DNA from: Antedon mediterranea
Lineage: Eukaryota > Echinodermata > Crinoidea > Comatulida > Antedonidae
Direction: 5' to 3'
NCBI RefSeq assembly: GCF_964355755.1
Contig: NC_092670.1
Span: forward strand, 31,361,795 to 31,425,794
Length of the DNA stretch: 64,000 bases
Part shown: positions 44,301 through 56,300 of the stretch, in pieces
Numbering within the stretch: the stretch's first letter is position 1
Layout of the letters: every line of letters starts with the position of its first letter
The notes under the pieces: model-generated
Told to the model about the DNA's origin: nothing
Databases searched by the model: none
What the model saw: the letters and a program-made list of their open reading frames with translations, nothing else
Translations under genes and position numbers: made by a program

Positions 44301-47300
44301 GATGAGGTAATAACAACTGTAGGATGTGTTTGTAATAGTTAAATTTACAATCATTTAGGTTTGATCTCAACCAATGTTTTATATGTACAGTAGCATGTTT
44401 TCTAATGAATTGATAGTTTACATTCAGATTTGATCATGATCAACTTACTCATAATGTTGTGTAGATAGACGTGCTTTAGGGTTATATTCCAATTTGATCA
44501 TGATCAACTTAATCATGATTTTGTGTAGATAGATGTATTAGTTTTTACTTATATTCTGATTTGATCATGATAAATTTACTCATGATGTTGTGTAGATGTA
44601 TTAGGTTTATATTCAGATTTTATCATGATCCGATAAACTTACTCATGATGTTGTGTAGATAGATGTACTGTATTAGGTTTATATTCAGATTTTATCATGA
44701 TAAACTTACTCATGATGTTGTGTAGATAGATGTACTGTATTAGCTTTATATTCAGATTTGATCATGATAAACTTACTCATGATGTTGTGTAGATAGATGT
44801 ACTGTATTAGGTTTATATTCAGATTTTATCATGATAAACTTACTCATGATGTTGTGTAGATAGTATGTAGGTTTATATTTCATATTTGATCATGATCAAC
44901 TTACTCATGATGTTGTGTAGATAGTATGTAGGTTTATATTTCATATTTGATCATGATCAACTTACTCATGATAATGTGTAAATAGATATGTATTACTGTA
45001 GGTTTATATTTAGATTTGATCATAATCAATGATATGAACCTATGTAGCAGTGTTGACCATGTATAGTACTGTACTTAACAGTGCTAAAAATGTGAATAAA
45101 ACCAAGCGATGATACACCACACAGTAGCGAAATGGTAGAATAGTGGATGATATAAAAGATCTCAACACTGAATAGAATTATGTGGATTAAAACTCTGTAA
45201 TTAGTGTTGATTTCAGAAGAATAATGTACTATAAAGGGATTAGGACTATGAATAGATTCCTTGGGAATACCGGAAGCTGAACCCATCATGACGAATCTTA
45301 GTTATAAAAGAACTACGGTATTGTACTTTGTGAATGGTTTTAGTTTAGTTCAAACAACGTATCAAAATATCCAACATGAACAATTGGTTTAAAACCTGGT
45401 GAAGTATGTGATCTGTACTAAATGCAATACATTATCAACAAATTTCAAACCATTTAAATGAATTTCAAATAGTAATCTTAACTGGATTTTTTCAGGACCA
45501 TGATCTATTGTGATCAAGATATGTATTGTGCTTTTTCTATGTTTACTACAACCATGGAGAAATAAGTTGTTATTACTATTTCTATAACACATGGTTACAT
45601 AGTGGGGTCCTTAATTATGAGTGTACCTGTAAAACAGATAAACGTGGATTTTTAGATACAGTAGGACCTGTATTAACAGGACAACACTAAAAAAATAGTA
45701 CCTACTGTTGTCAGAATAGGGATTGAGCCCTAGTGCCACTCATTCATTTTACATGAAAGTGTCCCCTTACTAAGGGTATGTTCAAACTCACGGAGTTACG
45801 GTGGAGTTATCTACTCAAGGCGTACGGTAATCCGTGGCGTTAAAAGCCAAGGTGTTCAGACACAACGACCAACATTCCAATGCCTTGCGTTTAAAACACT
45901 CTGATATATGTATAAATTCATGACAATGCATGAAAGTTAACATCGTTTACATTGTTTTTTGTTTTTTTCTATTTATATAATGTTTACCTTCAAATATACT
46001 GATTTGTTCTTACTACTTGTAGAATAGAATTGCATTTTAATTCAAAATAATTTAAAACGTAATTGTTACACGGACAATTATCTGATTAATTGATTTAATT
46101 TATAAAAATATCATATCACTGATGCCAACTTTACTGTAAAAATTTAAAAAAAAACTTTAAAATCTGAACCTGAAAATACATTTGACATGGCTATTTCGCT
46201 GTCGTATCATAGGGTACGGGTATGTTGTTGCTGTCTGCTAATCGTGGTCGTGTATTTTCATTGGTTAAGGCTAAAATCACTGATGCATCACTGGATTAGC
46301 GTTATGAAATCTACCCTCTCCCGCTAGAGTTGTTAACGCCACTGGCGCGGAGTAACAGCTCCCTAACGCTAAAGCGGCATGGTTCAGACACAAAAATATG
46401 TACGCCACTTACATAACTCCACCGTAACTTTGTGAGTCTGAACATACCCTTAAATAAGGGGTTCTACTGTGGATGAATTGTAAGAGGAATGGAAGAGGAA
46501 TGGAAGAAAAATGTTTAATATGACTGGGGTAATAATGTTCTGCGCATTGAGAGCTTGCTTATATGCGCTATATAAGAATGAACTATTATTATTATTATTA
46601 TTATTCTAAAAACTATGTTTGCATTCAGTATACGGTAGTTAATTTAAATAAAATAGGTTTTCTTTTCCGAAAAACAGAGCTAAATTTAAGATTTAGAAAT
46701 CATAACTTCCTTCTGTGTTGTGAGAAAATCTGATTGCACATTTATCTAAATGATCTATTATGACCTATCGTCAGACCTATGATTTTTAAATAGAAGGGCC
46801 TATAGATTGTAAAATGAAGGGCTAAATTTAACCTAATAAACTTATGATATTTTCTAGATCTTACTAGGCCTGTAGTTTTGCCTTCAATGTAATCTCTCTT
46901 GAGATAATAACAAGCATAATGTAAAAATAAGTCTGTGAGAAAATGTAAGTAATTCTCAAGTATTTTAAAAAAAACTAGAAAAAAAAACCTTTGATTGAAA
47001 CATTCCCACTGGCAAATGACTAGAAATGTTGCTGAGAGGGATACACAAGTATAGATGGAATGTGACAAAAACTAGATAAGCTGCTTGTGGATGATTTGAT
47101 TGTAAGATTCCATAAGCCTGAGCCTTATGACAGATGATTGGGTGATAACTCCTAGTCCAGGGTCAATCATTTCTATCATCACCATCTGTAGATGTACCAC
47201 TATCATCACCTGTATTAGCAATGTCAAGGAAATATTCATAAATTACCTAATTTTTATTGTTAAAATGTGTTGCTCTGATTTATTAACCTAATTCTGAAAA

Positions 47301-50300
47301 AGCAAAATTGAATTATTTTTTTTCTTCCCAGGTTTTAACATATTGTTCAGATTAATTATTAATATTATGATACATTTCTCAATTTGTATTTAATAAAAAT
47401 GTGTTCTCTGTATAACATTAATTTGGCATAATTAAAAATCAAGAACATATATCAGCCAATTTTTAATAATGTAACTGATAGGTACTACTATAATGACTGT
47501 TTACCATTCTGAGAGTTACAAACAATACAATAATTCTCTAGTTTCTAATTTCTCTGAAATTTGTTTATTAATAAAAAAACAATAACTAAAAAATGACTTT
47601 GACTTCAACCTGAAGACAGCATAGTCTGTTCTGTGCATGCATGCACTCTAAATGATACTCTCAGTTAACTAGCATTTGCTGCTAAACAACTAAAATAGAA
47701 AAGAAATAAAATTTGTCTTCAATATTAATTGCCAGTTTTTGTGGGTTTTTTAATGGCTAGGGCATATAGGACAAATTATAATATCTGATTTCTAGGTGTA
47801 CAAAGTTGCATATTTTAAATTGTTAAATTTCAGATTAAACCTCAAGGAAATTAGTATGTTTGGAAATGTCTAGCACAGATACATACAAATATTTAGAACT
47901 TATAAATCAATTTTCCTCCTTTGTGGTTTTTAATTTAAAAAAAACACAAAATGTTTCTAGAAAAATGTGTTTTTGTTTCATTTTCAAAATAAATTTGTAA
48001 TACGATCATATTGTTTGTAATCTGAGGACTAATAACTGAAATGAAATTAAAAAAATGTGTTTTTAGTTTCATTTTCTGTAGGCCATATATTTAAGCTTCT
48101 GAATATTAATAATATCACAATCACTAAAATGGTACATTTGTCATGTTTAACTCTAAAAAATGATATACACTATTGTAACAAAATACATAATAACTTTGGT
48201 CACTTTATTTAAATGTACTTATAAATGATATAATCACTTTCTTCTTCTTAATTTAAATCTGTGTTACTTTGAAATGAGATATTTAATGTTTTATCAACTT
48301 GCACGAGAATAATTAAACATGTTTCATGTTCTTTGATGACATCCGATTTTTATATAGTCTGATCATGTCTTTAAACTTAAGTAGTTTGTTAGTGTGCTTG
48401 TTTCCATGACGATGTACGGTATTAAGATCGTTATGCTCTAAAACTGTCATTTAATTTTCGGGAGTATATCTCTTTCAGATATCGTGAATTCCAAGCAATG
48501 TCATTGATATGCCCTAGGGATACAGACAATATTTCATCTTTCAATTTATTTCATATAGGTAGTTTAAATTTATCATGTTTGACAATTTTGACTAGTGTGT
48601 GTGATATTGAAAATAAATTTTAATATGATGATATGACATGATAGTAAATAATCATAACAAGACTAGCCTATATATTCTGACGCCCCTTCTGGAGAATGCC
48701 AGTAAAAGTGAGTTGAATATAAATGGTCTAGGTGAGGTCATCATAACCTAGATGTTGAACTGTGATGTCATGAACGTGAAGTTTTTTTGTCAAATCTGAT
48801 TTCATATCTATCTACCTATTTATTTATTTATTTATTATAATCACCTTCAGAATTGTAATTGTATGTTTTAAAAGGTTTCTGTTTACCCACTGTGTTGGTT
48901 ATGGTCATGTTGATAAAGTTTGTGTTATGTGGGTGAAGAAATTGAAATACCAGGTCCTGGTATCACAAAATCAAATTTGCTAGATGGACCTACTGATCTG
49001 ATTTGTCATCACCTTATTTTGTCATGAACCATTAAGACAACTGGTGACCAGTTGTGGCGCCAGAGCCTTCCCTAAAAAGGCCTTAAAGCCCCAACTGGAT
49101 GTCCAAATCGTGGCGTAGCGGCTATCAGCGCTCACTGGCTTAACTCTGAACAGAATATTAAAAAACGCCCAAGTCCTCCAGCGTTGGAGGGCCAGTTAGC
49201 ATCCCTGTGTCCATATTGTCTGATGCAAGAAGCAACCAACTTAAACTTAAGTTACAAAACAAAGTAAATCATATACTTCACCTTTCATGACAGGGGTGTA
49301 AGCCTTGCCTAGTCCTCCAGCCACCACTAGACATGACCCTTAATACTAATAGGTAAAAAGTATGTTTATTGGAAAGTGTTTAACATTTAATCAGCCTATA
49401 AAGTACCAAGCACATTAAAGTGAATGAAGTGACTAAATCAATCAATACATAAACCAATGAATTGGGAAGGGGAATTTTCCACCAGAATGGCAACGAATTA
49501 AAATCATTCCTTTTGCTGCATTTTATGTCTGTTTTTCCTCTTGTATTTTATATGAAAATGATTGTTTATAAGTAAAAAACAAACTAACCTGTGATAGGGT
49601 TGGTTGTTTATTTATCTAAAGAACTATAGGCAAGCCCCAAAATAAATAAAGCATATCACCTGTCTTGTCCTGGTCATAGGTCACCATGGGATGGAGTTAT
49701 AGCTGCTATATCTCTAACTTAAGAAAACATGTAGGCATTATTCTCAAAGGAAAATGAAAACAGGAAGAAATTAATCACATTACTGTACTGATGATATACA
49801 GAAAGATGGCAGAAAGTTGTTCTTTGATGGGATTCAAACCTGTGACCTTTGTTTAAGTCGCCTGGTGCCACACCTCTAGACCATCACTTATTGTGTGGTG
49901 GCCTATTTTTAGATTAAATCAAATATGCATAAACACTTAAGTTTGATATTTGCATTTCTAAGAAATAGTTAAACTTTAATTGATTTAAAATTTCTTATTT
50001 ACAAGAATGTTATTTATAGACTATCTGTTAGTCTCCTTTAGATATCCTTATAGGCATATAATATATGGTTAGACCAGCTAGCAGCAGCATGAAGAAAGAT
50101 AGAATGCTTTTACTTTTGATCATGAGTTTTCGAATTGTTTCTAAATAAATATTCTAAGGTTGAGACTCATTATTCTAAACAATCAGACTCTAGCATATTG
50201 TTGTTGTAAATGGCAGTTTTGGACAATATTACTTGTCTTTCAGTTTGCGAAATTACAATTCACAAGAACAAAGAGTGTTATGTAATCGACTTCTTTTCTC

Positions 50301-53300
50301 CTAAAGTATATGAAAGTTAAATCCTTATCATCCTACATAAACTGAGAAGACAGGAATAGGAAGACAAATTTGTTCTTTAATCGCAACTATGAATTCCCAA
50401 ATAAATTGTATTAAACCTTTTATACTAATAACGATGACTTTCATTTATTTAACATCAAATGTGTTAAAATTTGAAGTCTTTAATTACCATACATGACTAA
50501 TAAATAGTTTAACTTTAAGAACAACTCAAGTTTCCTTCAACATTACCCAGTTTCTTCCTGTGTTGTACAGAAGGCAGATAGTTGTCAATCAGGTCTATTA
50601 AGTGAAGCTGTTGCATAGTAATTGGTAGTTGTACACTGTTGACAGTGACAGGAAACAAATAGACACTAGTAGAAACACAGTTGATGGACACTTTTGTTAG
50701 GTAATGGGACGATTCGGCCCTGAGACAATTCGGCCCGGGACGATTCGGCCCGGGACTATTCGGCCCGGGACGATTCGGCCCTGAGACGATTCGGCACACT
50801 TAAATTTATCGGCTTTGATATGCATTTTATAAGCATAAAATAAGCTTTTTCCCTAAACTTTATTTCCAGAGAGACTATGGGGTAGTACTACTAGGGATAA
50901 AGATGCAATAAAGCAAACATTTTGAAAACATTGTCGAAAATGATCAATTTTTAGTCACGCGGACCATGGAGGTATAAACCTCCATGCGCGAACGATGTAA
51001 ACAAGTTACGCCCTCTGTTGGCCGCTTGGCGAGTGCACGAAATAAACAAGGTTTTCGAAGTAATAAATTGAATATAAAATTACGTTTTTTTAGTAATTTA
51101 TTATATATATTATATCAAAATTGTCAATATCAATAAAATACAGATTGTTAAACACCTTTAAAAACTTGATAAATACCCAAAAAAATGAATATGAATTTGG
51201 TCTAAAATGAGACGTTTCGGCCCACAAAGTGGGCCGAATCATCCCACCAAAAGTGGGCCGAATAGTCCCGGGCCGAATCGTCTCAGGGCCGAATCTTCCC
51301 TGAAGGAAGGAAATGAATTATGTTACATAGTTTTATTCCTGATTAGGTGAGATTCATTAGTCAAATCAAATTAATTTGTCAAACATGATACATTTAATCA
51401 ACAACTGAAAAGTATTTTGGAGAAACAGGCATACCAGAAATTAGCAGCAAAAGTGTTGATAAATTAGCCTAAATAGCACAAAAATCCTGGCTATTGGCTT
51501 GAATTGTACAAATTCTATACAAGATACCATTACATGTGTTGATACGGTAGGGTTTATGCCCTCCATGTTGAAATCAGTGCCATTACTTAAAAATGTATGT
51601 TTTGAAAAAACTAAGTTTTATTCAGAAAAGTCGAAAGAAGTAGCAAAAAAGTTTCTTTCTATAGTTACAGACTGCAATTCCCAAGTGAATTGACCCCCGA
51701 GTGACCCAATATCCGTACTGGCTCCAATTAAAAAAAGGCAATCAACATGGATTTAATCAAGCATACTGATCAGATCTCTTGTATAATATACTCACTGTGT
51801 ATACAGTGATAAGACTAATTACATTACCAATGCTTCATTGGATTAGTGTGTTCAATCCAACCTCCTGATATCTATCCTCACAATACATTAATTTGTTAGT
51901 AATTGTAGATAGTGTGCTATTGTTTTCTCTACCCTATGCATGTTTGATCGTGCTGTATTTGTATGTACACTCAGTTCCTACCTTCTCTTGGAGCCTTAAA
52001 ACAACAAACTACCTGATCCCACTTGACAGTCTTCTCTGAGGCATATTTTTTCATCAGTCCATACAAGATGTTGTTTAATTTGCTGTAAGATTATGACATT
52101 TGCTGATGGCTCCTTCAACTTGGCTTATGTAAATTAATTTTTCTGATATAAATTTTTAATAAAATTAATATCTTATTTCTTCCACTTTGATTTGCTGTCC
52201 TAATGAGCCAAGCCTATTCTGGCTTTCATCAACTCCCATATCACACAACATTTATTTTCAAATCGATTTTCTACTATTTTAGCCTGTTATTCTTATAATA
52301 TTTTGTATGACAATCCAGCCAATATTTATCTTTATATAGTAAAATTTAATGTTGTGACCTTTAAATGTTGTTCAATGCTTGTATAGTTTGACAATAGAGG
52401 TATAAATATCGTATTTATTTGAATAAATGCTCCATGGCGTTTATTGTTCAGGAGGGTTTTTAGTGGACGTTTATTTGAGGAAGGTGTTTATTTGGAGAGG
52501 CATTTTTTGTTGGTGTATTAATAATATGGTAACATGTATAATCAAATAAATACCACCTAGATATGAAAAAATACAACAAAATTAATACCTAAGAAGTGAT
52601 AAAATATAGTAAAAATATATCAAAATACTAGGTAAATTGTAGATCATGTCAATCAATGAATTCTACTACAAATAGAAATGTGTAATAATACAAAATGTGT
52701 ATATGCATTCCAAATGATGTTCTATGGGGAGAAGTTTATTTTAGGGAGGAGTTTATTCATATTGTGACAGACAGCAATATCCAATTAATTCTAACATTCA
52801 ATCCACTATAGAAAACATCTCCTTAACATTGTTAAGCAATAGAAAATTTAAAGAAATTGTTGGCATACAGGGAAGGGTTGACAGATATGGACTATCAATT
52901 AGAGATGGTGGGATGAACACATTGGTATTCAGAATGCATTTGAACCATCATTGCAGTACACTGCCACAGTATTGAACCAAAGTTGAACTACTAACAGAAA
53001 TGGTAAATGCCACATAGCTTATGGCAATGTACTGGAAAACATTTCAAACTGTGTATGTGTTGTTTCACATTACTAGAGTTTACATAGACTACAATAGCTT
53101 TAAACTTGATCCATGTAGAATGTGAAGGTCTTGGAACAGGTCTGTCTCCAAGAGCCTCCGGTTTGGACCACTTTAATTAGGAATGCCTCTGAAGTTAAAG
53201 ATAATGTTTTTCTGTCTCGACTTGCTATTCAGAACAGTGCTACATTGTAAAGATGTCCTTAGATTGCACAATTTACTTTATCTTTTACAATATCTTTAGT

Positions 53301-56300
53301 TACTTCAAACACTTACTTTGATTTAATTACCATAGATCTCTAGAAAGTTGTTTCTTTTAGTCATTTTTCTAAATGCAAAAGTATGCAAAGTAAATATTAT
53401 TTCATTTTCACTGTAACTAAAGTTATTTGTAGGTATACATTTTTCTTTCTTTTTTTTAAATCTAATTTAAACCAAATGACACCCAGTGAAATATATGTTA
53501 ATGAGAATACTAAAATATCTGTTTTACTTCTCTATAAATGTATCATAATTTTAAAGTAATACAGTATTGTAATAAAGATAAAATGTATAAATTAAGTTCA
53601 ATTTCCTACTATAGAGTTTGGACAATTTATACCTATATTATATCAAAGATGGTCGATGATTATCTTTTCTAAATTACGCATTAAAAAGCTTCCTAATTAA
53701 TAATTTTCCCATACATTGACTATTATTTTTGTTTATCATTCCATATGTTCCTTTCTCTGTAATTCTCTTTTTATTTGGTTGTCTTTCCATATGTTCCATC
53801 TCTATAATTCTCTTTTTATTTGGTTGTCTTTCAATATGTTCCTTTCTTTGTAATTCCATTATTAATCTGTTTGTTGCTCCATATGTTTCCATTTTTACTT
53901 CTGGTTGCCATTTCATTTTGATCCTTTCTTTTATGTTCCACCTTCTCTTATTTGATGGCAAATATTCAGTGCATTTTTATAATCATACCAATTTTCTAAA
54001 ACTTTATTTAGGTTTAATGTGATGTTGAGATTTCAACATACCAACATACCTTCCCAAAATATTTTTGAAATCAAATTTTCGTTTTTCATGAAGGTAAACC
54101 TTCATGATAAACGAACATTTTATTTCAAAAATACCAACATAACTATTTAATAAATTAAATGAAAACAATTATTTAGTTTCTCCCAATAAATAGTTTCAAT
54201 GTTAAAGAAGGTCATTCACCCTAAATTGTAAATCCTGTCTGATAAGTTTTGGCAGGAAAAAGGTACAAATAGGCTCTGCCATTTCCGGCATAATTTTTTC
54301 CTACTAAACCTTTGATATATTAAATTATAAATCAGCATCATACAATTTGTTTTTTCTTGATAGTACAAACAGTAGTATGTTGATATACTACACAACAATC
54401 CAATCATAGAAATATTAGGGAGCTTTCGATTTGCGATACAGGTTTGATGGTTTCTAGAGGTCCACACGACGACCATTGACACATTGATTGACTCAAGGCA
54501 ATCTAACAACAGGATGCAAATCTTCAAAGATCAATTTCAAAGGGTTTATGTGTGGCTGCGACACAATCAGTTCCATGCCGCTAATAGACAGTGTACGCCG
54601 TTGAGAATATGTACAGTGGAGTACAGTACTGTTGGTATTTGTCGTAGGACCGTTATAAGCTTGGCAAGGCGAGCTCAGTGTCCCGTTGTTAGATTGCCTC
54701 CATTGACCTGACCTATGTTGTTCATCGGTCCTCGGTTGTTGGCAAATCGAAAACTCCCTATTAATATTATACGGAATTATGATCAAACTATGTAGTATAG
54801 ATTATGCCTGCAATAATAAACCAACTAATGTAGTATGATTATAACTGTAGAGGAGAAGAGAGAGTTACAACACAACAGGTGTGTAAAACAATTAAACAAT
54901 GTAACTTCAGGTAGAAAGTGACAGGCAATACAATTTATAGAGCTCTCCTCTTGAGTTTCAAGGAATTACTTCTCTTTTCTTTACAAGCTTAATTTTTCAC
55001 CCATAACTTTAGCAGCTGTTAAGCTGCCTCTCATGAGACCCCTCTTTTTGTAAAGTGAAAGCATTAAAAGCCAATTTGCTCTAAACTTGGATATTATTTG
55101 CTGTTAATTGAGTCAGTCAGTTTTAATTTTTTAAATCACATATTGGCTCTTTGTAGTTATGCAGTACATAGGCCTATGGCCTGTTTTATAGAGGATAACT
55201 ATAATTTGATTATCTTATTGATTATGACATCAAAACATATTATTTTAGACAGTTTATAAATGTTTATCCTATAGTTTGAAGAAGAAGGCATTTCCAATTG
55301 TTTCCTTAGAAAAAATGTATATTTATCTATTTAGCTTAGCTTTCATCCTATTATAAACATGTCTTATTCATATTGTATGAAATATGCTGATTTTGGTAAA
55401 AACATCATTAAAATTGCTGAAAATGATACATGGTTGTTGACATATATTTCCTTCTCAATTATTTCCTTTTACAATATAATAAAATATAGCTATTAATAAA
55501 TTCTGATTATCATTTTAAATTTTATAATCAGAGAGTGTTCCACTATTGATTCATTCATTCATTTACTTATTACAATTTCAATGTCACTGGAATAATCATT
55601 CACAAATGTTTAGTTTATCATACTCTCAGGGGAGTACGCCAAGTCACGCAGTCACTAAACTTTACAATAATATTCATATAAAACAATACTGTTAGAAATT
55701 GTATAATGAAAATCTCAACTTTATAATAGTTGATAGTTGTTGGATTAACATAAAAAAGCGATTAAGCCAAGGTTTCCTTTTCATTTAAACAGTCAGTCAT
55801 TGTTTTTGGACATCTATGAATAAAATGTAGTAAGTAACAACCTGATGTTGTGAAGACTTATATGCAAATTACTAGGCTGTGTGCCAAGTATTCAAATTAG
55901 CTGTGAATAGTAATCAAATACCAGGTGTCATCTATTTTTATTAAGTAGACACCACAGATTTTGGAAAATTAAGTTTTGGTGATAGATGGATATTGTCTGC
56001 AGTGTACTAGTCAGATGGCCCCTCAACATTTTCCTCAATTTATTTCACAAACTCATAACAACTCAACTGTATGTAAATTTATTAGTACAGCAAATGATAA
56101 TTACCAAGTATGTAAATTACATGACAGGTCATGACCTGTGTTAGCAAATAAAATCTTTTCCTATAAAAACAATCCAGTAGGCTTATAATGATTAATGAAT
56201 ATTTGATTTTTTAAGCCAGTATTTGATTATTCTATCCCATATTTATTTAGTACACTTGTCTACACATATTAGGAAAATATTGATTCAGGACTTAATATAA

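Noticed and set aside
46742-47068. 108-codon minus-strand frame
   Set aside because: Phenylalanine/lysine/isoleucine-rich composition from A/T runs, no motif.
49826-49893. Functional tRNA gene
   Set aside because: A and B boxes are present but the anticodon arm does not fold properly; called a SINE head or pseudogene instead.
53674-53961. Repetitive HMERQPNKKRI protein on the minus strand
   Set aside because: The product of an approximately 46-bp tandem repeat, open on both strands, with no promoter or splice context.
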